A stretch of 64,000 nucleotides of DNA from positions 46,210,138-46,274,137 of the forward strand of contig CM075760.1 in NCBI GenBank assembly GCA_037974335.1, written 5' to 3'. Shown piece by piece: positions 12,040 through 22,517 of this stretch (position 1 is its first letter; each line of letters begins with the position of its first letter). Source of the DNA: Prionace glauca. Its lineage: Eukaryota; Chordata; Chondrichthyes; Carcharhiniformes; Carcharhinidae. A program made the position numbers and the translations under genes. The notes under the pieces were generated by a model. The model ran no database searches. It was not told the origin of the DNA and saw only the letters and a list, made by a program, of their open reading frames with translations.

Positions 12040-13119
12040 TCATACTCTCCTTTTGCAGAAAATGATGATTTGCTGATACGAAAATGAGCAGAGAAAATAA
12101 ATCTTATCAAATCAAATTGCATTTTTTCCGTTCTTTTGATTCAACCTTTAACTTCAATACATTTATTTAACACCAACATCTTTATTCTGAATGAATATCT
12201 CTGAAAGAGACAACATTGAAATGCAAGCATGACTGACCAACAAAAGAACTCGAGTCACTGGAGCTATCGCTCCTGTTTTCAATCAGGAAGCAATTCCAGG
12301 TCCTCTTCGTTCATCTGCTGCACGCAATCAATAAATTGTCATTCCCTGACCCGAATTAAACCCAGGCCGCGATGGTGAGAGGGCTGATTCCAAACAGATG
12401 GACCATTAGGGAAGATAGCGATGGAACATTTAGCCCGCCTTATCACTTCAGAATTAAAAAAAAATATATACACAAGGAATGTTTGTTGGACAAAAGTCAT
12501 GTCCAGAAAGAACATGAATGACTCCTTCAGCCAATGAAACACTAATTGTTGTTATCTGGAACAAGAAATCGACAGTGAGGTGAAATAGTCTCACAGGTTT
12601 TTCATGTGATTTTTTTAATTTCCAAAACTGTCCAATCTCGTCACTGCTGATACTGTGAAACTTACGAGGTAAACACACAACAGATTTTCGTCACTTCAAA
12701 CTATCTGCTTTCCACCTCAGCATTTTGCAGATTTAAAAGCACCGTTCTTTAAAAGTTTTAGACTATCCTCATTGTACTGATTATTACCGACTTGCTGTGT
12801 ATTTTATATATTGCTAAAACCTGTACTTGTAATATAAACAGCAATAGACATTCTCTGCTGGTGTGGCAGCTTTCTGCGCACATACAATTCTAAACACTTC
12901 CATGCTTTCGCTGTTCTGAATTATAGCGATTATTGCGTTTGCAAACTTGGAAAATATTTTCAAATCACCTGACTCATTTCAAATTGTTTTTGTTAAATGT
13001 TAATGCAGTACAGAATCTCACAGCCATAGGACTTTTACAAACCCTTATGTCTTTAATTATATTATACAACTGCAGTTATAGAGAAATGGACAAAAATTGG
13101 GGCAAGTGCTATTTTCTGA
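12040..13119. other. Intergenic, no recognised feature
   Basis: AT-rich sequence with short open frames lacking any family motif. No tRNA or SINE was seen. Confidence 0.35.
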
Positions 13120-13185
13120 ATCTTTGTTAAACACCTTACTGATATCCATATAGACGACATCAACGGCTCGTTTCAATGCTGGGTC
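13120..13185 (-). repeat. LINE reverse-transcriptase shred
   Basis: The minus strand reads [14 protein letters not shown], the '[15 protein letters not shown]' motif of CR1 reverse transcriptase, over a very short span. Nothing else of the element is clear nearby. Confidence 0.5.
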
Positions 13186-14018
13186 TGGTTCGTCCTGCTC
13201 GGCCTCCTAAGTGAGTGAGTTTCTGCAGACGGAAGCTCGCCTCTTCCACCACCAGCACTGTGGCCTGAGTTCCCTTTACTGGGAGACAATGTGGTCGAGA
13301 GGCTAAACCCGCTGTGTCTGTTTCAGGCCCTGAGTTTCTCACTGGCGGAGATGGAGAGCAGGAGCTGGAGTGCCTGGAATTCTTTCTGAAGTTCGTGGTG
13401 TGCTGGGAAATGATTTCTTTTTCTTGCAATGGTTGGGGTTTTATGGCTTGTAGATGATTGAAGCATTCCCATGGGAGGGTATCTCCCAAACAGAATTGAT
13501 AGGAAACAGGCCCTGATAGGAACGTCCCTCACAACCACGCGGATCCATTGCCATGATTCTTTACTAATAACCTATCAACTGCCTTTAAGTGCCCCTCCCG
13601 GTTGATGGGAATGGCACTGGGTGTCAACTTCCACCCTTGGAAGATCAGACTTAACTTTGGGCAAAGTGATCTTCCCATGAGAAATTCTGCTTGGGGGCTT
13701 CCTGTTGTTGAAGAAGAAATCTGTTATTCAGTAAGTAATTTCACAATTGCATTAAATGGAAATTTGATCACATTCTTCAGATCCTCTCTGAATTGTGTCT
13801 GGGTCACTGCGTAAATGTATGTATTGGTGCAGCAACTCAGGAGTTGGAGCATAAATCCTAATTCCCGCACAAATGCAGGAATATAAAAATGAATTAAGTT
13901 TAAATTATATAATCGTTCACAAAAGGAGTGGATAAGTAAGATTGACCATAGCAGGATAAAATTTCCTGATAGAGCAAACAGTAAGATAATGGATTTTCTT
14001 CTCTTCACTGTCTCTGGG

Positions 14019-14888
14019 TCCTTTGAAGTAGTCATGATGTGGGTATGCCGGCGTTGGACTGGCGTAAACACAGTAAAAAGTCTGACAACACCAGGTTTTA
14101 GTCCAACCGATTTATTTGATAATATTCTCACAAGCTTTCGAGGGTGCTGCCTCTTTGTCAAGTGAATGGAGAGTTCTGGCCTCAGACAGACAGAGCATAC
14201 AAAGTACAGACAGTTGCTGATTAGAATGCGAATCCTTACACCTAACCTGCTGTTCAATTCTTAAAGTGGCTGATAATGTGAGTGGAAGGAGCACTGATCA
14301 CAGTTTAAAGAGATGTGTATTGTCTCCAGACAGTACAGTAAGTGAGGTTTTGCAAACCCAGGCAAGTCACGGGGGTTACAGATAGTGCGACATGAACCCA
14401 AGATCCCTGTTGAGACCGTCCTCATGTGTGCGGAACTTGGCTATCAGTCTCTGTTCAGCGACTCTGCGCTGACACGACAGCGCAGAGTCGCTGAACAGAG
14501 ACTGATAGCCAAGTTCCGCACACATGAGGACGGTCTCAACAGGGATCTTGGGTTCATGTCGCACTATCTGTAACCCCCGTGACTTGCCTGGGTTTGCAAA
14601 ACCTCACTTACTGTACTGTCTGGAGACAATACACATCTCTTTAAACTGTGATCAGTGCTCCTTCCACTCACATTATCAGCCACTTTAAGAATTGAACAGC
14701 AGGTTAGGTGTAAGGATTCGCATTCTAATCAGCAACTGTCTGTACTTTGTATGCTCTGTCTGTCTGAGGCCAGAACTCTCCATTCACTTGACAAAGAGGC
14801 AGCACCCTCGAAAGCTTGTGAGAATATTATCAAATAAATCGGTTGGACTAAAACCTGGTGTTGTCAGACTTTTTACTCCTTTGAAGTA
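14019..14888 (-). mobile_element. 846-bp foldback element (14031-14876) with 12-bp target duplication
   Basis: The target copies 'tcctttgaagta' lie at 14019-14030 and 14877-14888. Inside are two 399-bp arms (14073-14471 and 14478-14876) that are reverse complements with no mismatch that I could find, separated by the 6-nt loop 'acacga'. The minus-strand 3' side carries an extra 42 nt (14031-14072, 'gtcatgatgtgggtatgccg...') absent from the other end. Mirror open frames of about 60 codons in the two arms are identical because the arms are; they are not genes. Termini and tail are shared with the 81-bp element at 11947. Arm sequence is shared with 53816-53977 and, diverged, with 62935-63315. 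The target duplications and asymmetric tail suggest target-primed insertion of a snap-back RNA or dimer. A DNA transposon with long inverted repeats is the alternative. Confidence 0.93.
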
Positions 14889-15479
14889 TCCATACGCTTG
14901 TGGCTCTGAAGTCTCCTGCGGAATTTGGTGGACCCTAGAATGTGTTTAATGGTGAAAACATTCAGCAACAGAATCAACAAAAAAGGAATGAACGGAGTTA
15001 AAATATAATGCAGATTTTCAACCACTCCCCATGCTGCAGAATAGTGGGCATCATTGTCAACATAACAAAAATGGGGAATATTCTGAAACGCATATCTATC
15101 ACCATACATGAAATACCAGAAAATGTTCTTTACACTGAATAGCACACTCACAGTTCCGAGAACTACTGTTGCAGTTTTCTCATTGCAGTATTTTATTTTC
15201 AGCTTCTGACAAGTAATAGCCACAAATCGATCAAAGGTGAATGTGACAGTGAACCAGACAGAGCAATCAGTGACTGCATAAAGAAAGACAGCATGGATAT
15301 TACATATTTGAAATTGGTAAATGATTAAAAATGGAAACTTCATGGGAATTTGCCTCAAAATGAGATCGGTGATAATGACCAGTAGATCCGCTGCTGACAT
15401 GGAAATGAGGTAACGTATCACACTTTTGGAAAGACCACACTTCCCTCGCGACAGGATAAGAATCGTCAATACATTCACT

Positions 15480-16043
15480 GTAAGGAAGAGAAACACAATT
15501 TACTCGTATTTTAGACTGAGCACAAGAGAAACAATCTCTCAGGATCCTTGGTAACAGCTGAAACATTTTTATTAAATCCACCTCAGAATAGACTGAGTTC
15601 ACCTATTCTGCTCGAGACAAAGTTCACAGCAGAAAAGCCCCGCAATGATGTAGCAAGAAGCCACATTCACCAATTAATAAAATCTCGAATTTGCTGCCTT
15701 CTTCAGATTTGTAAGTGGGGGACACAATGGTGCCAGTAGGTTTGGAGCAAATATTCCTGGTCTGGATGACTCTGCTTTGATTGTGCTGAAGGCTGTGCAG
15801 TTGAAGATGTTAAATCAGCTGATTTGGAATTGGCTGTGAAACATAACACTGGAAATCATGTTACATAACGACAACCGTAAAGTGGAAAGATTGAAAGTGA
15901 ATGTCAGGTAGTGTGAGGATAGCTGTGTGGCAAGGAGAAATGTTTCCAGGGCATACAGCAACAAACCATGAAGGTTACACAGAATGATATCAATAACTGG
16001 GTAACATGGACAAGGACAATGAACACAGAGAAATATGACTTAC
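15480..16043 (-). other. Intron of the GPR139-like gene
   Basis: Bounded on the minus strand by gtaagt at 16043 and a polypyrimidine tract with cag at 15480-15478. It holds no other feature that I recognise. Confidence 0.8.
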
Positions 16044-16491
16044 CAGTGACACCAACTACGGCAAGGACAGGGTAGTAAATCCTTTGGATATCGTAAAATA
16101 CCCAAAGAATACGAAGCTCAAGTGGTATAATCCAGAACATGGCTCTGAAATTCAACGATCGCTGACTGTACTAGAGTACACTCCCAGTTAAACAATATTG
16201 CACACAGTGTGAAATTTCCTATTTATAAATCCTCTAATGTCCCCATTGGAACAATTAAACCGTGTGCTGAGGGACATTAATCACAGTCTCTGAACAAACA
16301 AGATGACTTCATCTTTTCTTACAAATTATATGGTTATTGTCCTTTTTATGCATGTTAAAAAATTCGAATGAAGGCAAACATTTTGGTTCATGCATCTTGG
16401 CAAAAGAAAGGAACATTGATTAACAATGTGTTGCTGAACTGAAGAGAGTTGAAACCGTTGTGAGTATTGCTGTCACACATTGTCAGCCTAT

Positions 16492-17204
16492 CCGTTTTCC
16501 AACAGATCTCTAAAGACAGATAAGTCAACACCGGGAACAAAATAGTGAGGCTGAAATCATTTTGTATGCAAGAACACACAACAGAATGGTTGTCAATAAA
16601 AGCTTACATCTTAAATGTTCTTCAGTTGAAACACATGAACTGTTTGGTGTTTCCATGCATTCAGGGAAGGCAGAGATGGGGTGAAGGTTATCACTGGGAA
16701 AACTGAAGGGAATTGCTTTAAAAAATCATTTCACCAAAGGGGGTTATTAGAAAATAGATTATTTAAAATAAATAAGCACGCAAATGTCTATGATATTTCT
16801 TAGACATAGAACCATAGAATTCCTACAGTTCAGAAGAAAGGTTATCTTGGCCCAGCGAGTCTGTATCCCACCCAGGTCCTCCCCTCTGCCCTATCCCCAT
16901 TAGTCCCACACATTTACCATGGCTAATCCACATACTCTAAGGGAAAGTAACGGGCAATTTTTGCATGGTGAATCCAACTAATATGATCAGTTGTAATATA
17001 AATGAGGGATGGGTTTTGTGCAGTAATACAGAGACAGAGCTGAATGCACCAGATATCGATACAGCACCTGTACTAATATGAATGCAGACTGGGTCCAGTT
17101 CAGTCATTACTGAGAGAGTGTATACAGTATATTACTAACCAGCGTGGTGTTTTCTTATCTAATAGAGACATGACATACTCAGTTTTGACAAAAACAAGGT
17201 CTTT
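16492..17204. repeat. Segmental duplication, copy 2 (partner 8222-8932)
   Basis: Colinear with 8222-8932, including the antisense SINE fragment ('agaaccatagaattcctaca' to 'actctaagggaaa', 16805-16965) and the array phrase 'gatatcgatacagcacctg'. It begins about 340 bp upstream of the GPR139-like start, so it may carry distal promoter sequence, but no gene homologous to the receptor lies beside copy 1. Confidence 0.85.
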
Positions 17205-17219
17205 GTGAAGGATAAAATG

Positions 17220-17510
17220 TGAAGGATAAATTTGCAATTGGTGAATAAAAAGTCCGAAATGCAATAAAAAGCAGGTGATTCATGGATAAATCAACATTTT
17301 AAAATACTTGTGTCAGCTTTCCTGGTGGTCTAGTGGTTAGGATTCGGCGCTCTCAGTACTGTAGCCTGGGTTCGACTCCCGGTCAGGGAATGTAGATTTT
17401 ATTACAATAATTCTACGTTACTTCTCGGTCTGCACCTGTCAGAATCAATATTAGGGAGATTTCTTTGTTTGTGTCTGAATTGGAAAAGTCACATGTAAAG
17501 AAATTAAGAG
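17220..17510 (+). repeat. Left arm of inverted tRNA-Glu duplication
   Basis: Both flanks of the tRNA match, in reverse complement, the flanks of the tRNA-Glu at 21368-21439. Upstream both read 'catggataaat..a.atttta'. Downstream both read 'aatgtagattt' and then 'gggagatttc...tctgaattggaaa.gtcaca'. Homology therefore extends about 100 bp on each side, showing a DNA-level duplication. Confidence 0.75.
17319..17390 (+). tRNA. tRNA-Glu (CTC), degenerate anticodon arm
   Basis: The 72-nt sequence starts 'ttcctggtggtctagtggtt', with A box intact and B box 'gggttcgactccc'. The anticodon loop is ctctcag with anticodon CTC. Acceptor pairing holds with two G-U pairs. The anticodon stem is damaged: CGGCG faces TACTG where CGCCG is expected, leaving one mismatch and weak pairs. 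TTTT follows at 17397 as a Pol III terminator. It is either weakly functional or a recent pseudogene. It is the inverted partner of tRNA-Glu at 21368. Confidence 0.8.
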
Positions 17511-17954
17511 AGCGATAGGCGAGAAAGTGCTGATGGTACGAAATGCTGATGCGTTAAAATCTAGCTGTTAATGGGGGAAAATGTATTGTTCCTACTGACA
17601 CAAATATCTGCAGATCTCGGTCCAAATCTCTGCTTCCATGGCAAGAAAACTTTTAATTGAATGAAATAGTAAAATATCCCACCTCCAGTGAAGTGGAGGC
17701 AGTTTTCACTCAGAAAGCAGTAACTGTGGGTTTAACAATGTGGGAAGGAGAAAGACTCAGTTTGAGCGGTGACATTGCGGGAGGAATGGAGAGCTGGAGT
17801 TCACCCAGAAAAGCAGCAAAGTTTCAAATCAATGGCGTCCAACGTTGAATGGTCCATTAACGGTGATAATTTAATGTTATTCAGCAGAATCACCACAGGA
17901 TTGATGCTAAAACTTTGAATGGAGTGAACTGCAGTGACATTGAATGCAGTAGAA

Positions 17955-18255
17955 AGGACAGCGCGGTAGCACAGTGATTAGCACTGCTGCCTCACAGCGC
18001 CAGGGACTCAGGTCCTCGGGTCACCGTCTGTGCAGAGTTTGCACGTTCTCCCCGTGCCTCCGTGGGTTTCCTCCAGGTGTTCTGGTTTCCGTTTCAACGA
18101 TGCGTGGGTTAGTTTGATTGGCCATTCTAAATTGATCCTACTGTCAGAGGGATCAGAAGGGTAAATATGTGGGTTCACGGGGAATAGGGCGTGGGCGGGA
18201 TTGTTGTGGCTGCGGACTCGATGGGCTGAATGGCCTTCTTCTGGAGGAATCAAAA
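17955..18255 (+). repeat. Full-length tRNA-derived SINE
   Basis: It starts at a head 'gcggtagcacagtgattagc' with 'actgctgcctcacagcgcca'. The body follows ('ttgcacgttctccccgtgcc', 'gtgggtttcctccagg', 'gattggccattctaaattg'), and the 3' part 'gatgggctgaatggccttct' ends it. The tRNA-like B box is worn. This is the body type used to recognise the other SINEs here. Confidence 0.92.
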
Positions 18256-18641
18256 GAGGTAATGCAAATATACATTGTTTTGGATGAAACAGCAGGTCAA
18301 CTAAATGTATTTTCACTGCCATGTAAAAGCGGACCTACCATCTGCATTGAAATGTGATGAGGTTGGAAAAACTCAGGATGTTACATGGCATGTGTGCATC
18401 AGGAAACAAAGATAAACCTTCACCTCCATCACCTTTCATTAACATTGGGAATGTTTAGAAATAGAGGAAGTTTTTTAAAAAGCGAAATCCAACAAGGTGG
18501 AAATAGAACAACATCTGGCAGGGTGGAAATTGCGATGGGTATTTGGTCTGTTGCAGTTTGTGTAAACTGATGTTTGAAGACTGTGCGAGACAAAATGTGC
18601 TGCTAATTAGCAGATAGCACAGAAAACCAGCAAGGAGATCC

Positions 18642-18714
18642 TGCCGAAACCCGGGATTGAACCAGGGACCTTTAGATCTTCAGTCTAACGCTCTCCCAAC
18701 TGAGCTATTTCGGC
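18642..18714 (-). tRNA. tRNA-Phe (GAA)
   Basis: The minus strand gives a 73-nt cloverleaf starting GCCGAAATAGCTCAGTTGGG with anticodon GAA in the loop CTGAAGA and discriminator A. It equals the vertebrate consensus except that the T loop is TTCAATC where TTCGATC is usual; a purine there is allowed. All stems pair. A T4 run lies about 15 nt downstream. It is very likely functional. Confidence 0.97.
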
Positions 18715-19691
18715 TGCCTGGCTAAGGGGAAGCTTCCGTCTCCCAAATATCTAAGAGAGCACTCATTTCTGCCCATTCGTTAATGCATCATTTTCATCTT
18801 TCTTCAAATAAACTCAACCAAATGTCCTCAGTGATAAAAGCAAATTACTGCGGATGGGAAAAGAGGGAATGCTCCAAAATCTCACAATGTCTGACAGCAC
18901 CTGTAAGGAGTGAAAAGGGCGGACGTTTCGAGTCCAGATGATACTTTATCAAAGTTCATTGTAATCACTATTCGTTTCAATATTTCGTATCAATACATTA
19001 TTTAAACATGTGACTTCATTATGAATTGAATATCTCTGAACTTGAACATCACTGAATTGAAAATATAACTGACCAACAGAACCAATCGAATCACCGGGTA
19101 ATACAGGTCACAATTTTGAGATCGACTATCGTCAGCTTTTAAACAAAGTCAAATACATTTAAAAGGATGAGAATCAGGAATTATCTGTTCGTGACTCTTG
19201 ACCCTTTTTTTATTAGGGGTTTGAAACATTCAGGCGCATAAATTCCGGCCCGTTACAGGAAATTCCAGTAGATCCGCACTGAGTCCCAATTCCCTCATCT
19301 GTCTGAATGGTTTTCCCTCTTTCTTAGAAATGAAAAACGATTTAAAAATATTCTTCTGTGAAATGTTCACCATTTCCTCTAGTTCACTTACAGTATCACT
19401 TGTATCTGTCTTTTTGAGCACACACTGCTATCAGATATTTCAGATGGTGATTAACCATATTAGTCTGCAGCTAGAAACCCATTAAATTCTGTTGGAGACT
19501 GAACAAGATGCGGATAAATGCTCGGTGTCAAAAGCGAACTTTCCCGTCAGTGCACCTTATTTCACAGAAAGTATTTAACTTTGATGTCAGAGCAATGATA
19601 ACATGTCTTTCACATCGAGGTTTGGATAATGTTGAGCAACAACCTGAAATCAAACAATTTTCCCTTACCCCACATGAGAAACCTTAATTAA

Positions 19692-19764
19692 TGTTTCTGC
19701 CCGGTTTCGAACCGGGGACCTTTCACGTGTGAGGCGAATGTGATAACCGCTACACTACAGAAAC
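19692..19764 (-). tRNA. tRNA-Val (CAC)
   Basis: The minus strand starts GTTTCTGTAGTGTAGCGGTT. The anticodon loop is CTCACAC, T arm GGTTCGAAACC, and discriminator A. All four stems pair; the anticodon stem has one G-U (TTCGC/GTGAA). It matches the vertebrate Val body closely. No clear T4 terminator is seen within 20 nt downstream, so it may use a weaker T-rich signal. Probably functional. Confidence 0.93.
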
Positions 19765-20873
19765 AACTGGAAAAGTAGTGGAGCAAATCAGCCTGTCTGC
19801 AATGTTCAACTACGCTGTGATGCTGCAGGTTCCGATGGTCAGACTGAGAGCCCATGTCACTGAATTCAGGAAGATATCCCTTACTTTCAATCTGATTGTA
19901 CATCTTATCCCCAACATCAACATTTAAAAATATTCGTCTCGCAAATATTTAAGGGAGCAATGATTTCTACTCATTTATTATTCCATGATTCTCATCTTCC
20001 TTCGAATAATCTCAATCAATTATTCAGTGATAAAAACGAATGACTGCGGATGGGAAAAGAGAAAATGCTGCAAAATCTCCCAATGTCTGACAGCTTCTGT
20101 AAGGAGTGAAAAGGGCGGACGTTTCGAGTCCAGATGACACCTTATCAAAGCTCATTGTACAAATGTACTCAGTATTTGTGTCACTATTCAGTATTAATGT
20201 ATTATTTAACACATATGGCTTTATTATGAATTGAATATCTCTGAACTTGAACATTACTGAATTGAAAACATAACTGACCAACAGAATCACCGGGTAATAC
20301 AGATCACAATTTTGAGATTGACTATCGTCAGCTTTTAAACAAAGTCAAATATATTTAAATGGAGGAAAATCAAAAATTATCTGTTCGTGACACTTGTGCC
20401 TTTTTTATTATGGACGCATACATTTCCGCCCTTTACAGGAAAGCCCAGTAGATCCGCACTGAGTCTCAATTCCCTCATCTGTCTGGGTGACATTTCCTAT
20501 TTGTTGGAGATGTAAAACGATTTTTAAAAATGATTCATCTGTGAAATGTGCACCATTTCCTCTAGTTCACTTACACTATCACTTGTATCTGTCTGTTTGA
20601 GCACACACTCGTATCAGATATTTCAGATGGTGATGAACCATATTAGTCTGCACCTATAAACCCATTAAATCTGCTGGAGACTGAACGAGATGCGGATAAA
20701 TGCTCGGTGTCAAAATCGAACTTTCCCATCAGTGCACCTTATTTCTCAGAAAGTATTTGACGGTGAAATCAGAGCAATGATAACATGTCTTTAACATCGA
20801 GGTTCGGATAATGTTGAGCAGTAAACTTAAATTTAACAATTTTCCCTTATCCAACACGAGAAAGTTTAATAAG

Positions 20874-20946
20874 TGTTTCTGCCCGGATTCGAACCGGGGA
20901 TCTTTCGCGTGTAAGGCGAATGTGATAACCACTACACTACAGAAAG
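20874..20946 (-). tRNA. tRNA-Val (TAC)
   Basis: The tandem paralogue of the gene at 19692. It differs at about six positions. One is anticodon base 34 (C to T), giving TAC. Its anticodon stem TTCGC/GCGAA is perfect. Base 1 is C opposite C72, so the first acceptor pair is lost. A and B boxes are intact. No clear T4 run follows. It is probably transcribed; the 1-72 mismatch could reduce maturation or charging. Confidence 0.9.
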
Positions 20947-21239
20947 AGCTGAAGAACAGTGGAGGAAATCAGCCTGTCTGCAATGTTCAACTGCGCTGTG
21001 ATGCTGCAGGTTCCGATGGTCAGACTGAGAGCCCATGTCACTGAATTCAGGAAGATAACCCTTACTTTCAATCTGATTGTACAACTTATTCCCAACATCA
21101 ACATTTAAAAGCGTTCGTCTGGCAAATATCTAAGGGATCAATGATTTCTACCCATTCATTAATGCATCATTTTCATCGTTCTTCCAATAATCATCCGCAT
21201 TTTATATCACCAGCGCTTTGTAACCTGTCGCTACCTTTT

Positions 21240-21500
21240 TTCTTTGTTCTTTAAATGTGACATTTCCAATTCAGATACGAAAGAGGAAATCTCCCTGATA
21301 CTGATTCCGACAGAACTGGTACAGACCGGGAATTAGCACAGGATTGTTCTACAGCAATAAATCTACATTCCCTGACCGGGAATCGAACCCGGGCCGCGGC
21401 GGTGAAAGCGCCGAATCCTAACCACTAGACCACCAGGGAAGTTGGTGGGTGTTTTATAAAATATTAATTTATCCATGAGCCACCAGTCTTTTGTTTTATT
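21240..21500 (-). repeat. Right arm of inverted tRNA-Glu duplication
   Basis: Reverse complement of this segment aligns with 17220-17510, including upstream 'catggataaattaatatttt' and downstream 'gtatctgaattggaaatgtc' phrases around the tRNA. Confidence 0.75.
21368..21439 (-). tRNA. tRNA-Glu (TTC)
   Basis: The minus strand starts TCCCTGGTGGTCTAGTGGTT. The anticodon loop is CTTTCAC, the T arm GGGTTCGATTCCC, and it ends GTCAGGGAA. Anticodon stem CGGCG/CGCCG is perfect. It matches the vertebrate tRNA-Glu(TTC) consensus and is very likely functional. Confidence 0.97.
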
Positions 21501-21745
21501 TCTACACGGGCACAATCTCAGGATAAGGCGCTGATGATTTAGGAGTGAGATGAGGAGAAATTGTTTGACTCAAAGGTCCGTGAATCTTGGGAATTCTCTA
21601 TTCCAAAGGGTTCTGATGTTCCATCACTGAACACATTTCAGTTTGGGTTAGACAGATTTATGATCTATCCAGGAATGAATGGAAACAGGAATATGGAATA
21701 GGAACAAATGCTCAGCCACAAGTTCATGTTTCGATTGTATTTTTT
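21495..21745 (+). repeat. LINE (CR1) C-terminal and 3' fragment, old
   Basis: The plus strand keeps phrases of the CR1 end such as 'ctcaggataagg', 'gagatgaggagaaattgttt' and 'gaatcttgggaattctctat', corresponding to RRNFFTQRV.NLWNSL. The frame is broken. Confidence 0.65.
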
Positions 21746-21940
21746 AAGTTTAAAGGTATAATGGAAGCATGTATATAATGTTATATGTAACCTGTTTGAA
21801 GTCAGTTCTCGTTAAATAATGTTGGTGACACCAGATAACAGAACAGCCGGGAACAATTGACAGCTTTTTTTTATTGGCACTCACGGACCCATTGCCAACA
21901 GGCAACTGTTTACCCGTGAATGTTGATGGTGAGGAAATTC

Positions 21941-22014
21941 CGTCGCTGGGTTGTCTTAAACCACCAACCTTTCAGTTAACAGCTGAACGCGCTGACCAAT
22001 TGCGCCATAGAGAC
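21941..22014 (-). pseudogene. Degenerate tRNA-Asn (GTT)
   Basis: The minus strand starts GTCTCTATGGCGCAATTGGT with anticodon loop CTGTTAA, anticodon GTT, and intact D and anticodon arms. The T loop reads TTTAAGA instead of TTCGAGC, the T stem has one mismatch and the acceptor stem two. The B box is therefore damaged and poor transcription is expected. Confidence 0.85.
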
Positions 22015-22446
22015 AGAGGTAGCAACTCGTAAATATATTCTAAACTCGTGTGTTACTGGCCGCCATTCTATTTCTGAAAACCTGTTCCAGAACTGCAGCA
22101 TGATCGCACTGTTTACAATTCTATACAAGTCTCTTTAGTTCCGTTGATCCTGCAGCACTGCTGTAGTGTGTTGGTTATTCGCTATCTCCTATGAACGGGC
22201 AGGGAAAATAAACCCACGTCTCTTACCACAGGGAGGAATGGGAAGGGAACTGACCACCAGTAGCCCAACAATCCAATACTTTCCACTCAATCATCAATAA
22301 CACCATTCACAACTGCACCACCTTCCGAATATTGCGATCCATTTCCCTCAGGATTTAGTTCCAAGGCTTCATATTTCCCTTGTTTTCCCCCAATTTTGCA
22401 GGACATTCGCTCCAATACACAGAGTGAACGGAGAAAGAAGAAGCTT

Positions 22447-22517
22447 TGCATTGGCCGGGAATCGAACCCGGACCTCCCGCGTGGCAGGCGAGAATTCTAC
22501 CACTGAACCACCAATGC
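22447..22517 (-). tRNA. tRNA-Gly (GCC)
   Basis: The minus strand gives a 71-nt cloverleaf starting GCATTGGTGGTTCAGTGGTA. The anticodon loop is CTGCCAC, the B box GGGTTCGATTCCC, and the end CCAATGCA. One base differs from the vertebrate consensus in the variable/T-stem border. All stems are intact and it is very likely functional. Confidence 0.97.

Larger units (their letters stand above)
13724..16155 (-). pseudogene. GPR139-like orphan class A receptor, split by a foldback insertion
   Basis: Two exons are visible. Exon 1 (16155-16044) begins at an ATG and encodes a segment ending LRILWVFYDIQRIYYPV LAVVGVT. It ends at a perfect donor (ctg|gtaagt). The acceptor ('cttccttacag') precedes exon 2 at 15477 and the split codon restores VNVLTILILSRGKCGLSK. 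Exon 2 continues through TM2-TM5 with FDRFVAI in place of DRY, then RRRLQSHKRMDTSK, where an 846-bp element (14031-14876) interrupts it. The frame resumes at 14030 with TSKDPETVKRRKSIILLF, TM6, TM7 (CTNTYIYAVTQ) and a stop at 13724. The KRRKSI and CCTNTxIYAVTQ motifs fit GPR139-like receptors, which couple at the plasma membrane. Apart from the insertion I saw no stop or frameshift, so loss is recent. The allele as given cannot make a full receptor; a read without the insertion would. Confidence 0.88.
18745..21190. repeat. Tandem ~1.19-kb units carrying tRNA-Val genes
   Basis: Unit 1 (about 18745-19935) and unit 2 (about 19936-21117) align throughout; a third unit begins at 21118 and stops near 21190. 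Shared landmarks include 'gtgaaaagggcggacgtttc' (18910, 20107), 'cactgagtc.caattccctc' (19275, 20455) and 'gataacatgtctt' (19597, 20778). The tRNA-Val genes sit at the same offset in units 1 and 2. Each unit also carries a fragment of the repeat found at 36338-36450. Confidence 0.9.

Noticed and set aside
14376-14573. Two mirror-image 62-codon frames with the same protein sequence
   Set aside because: They are the two arms of the palindrome read on opposite strands; identity follows from the inverted repeat and no gene is needed to explain it.
17940-18010. CACAGTG heptamers as immune recombination signals
   Set aside because: CACAGTG is part of the SINE head and recurs wherever SINEs occur; no nonamer at 12 or 23 bp was seen.
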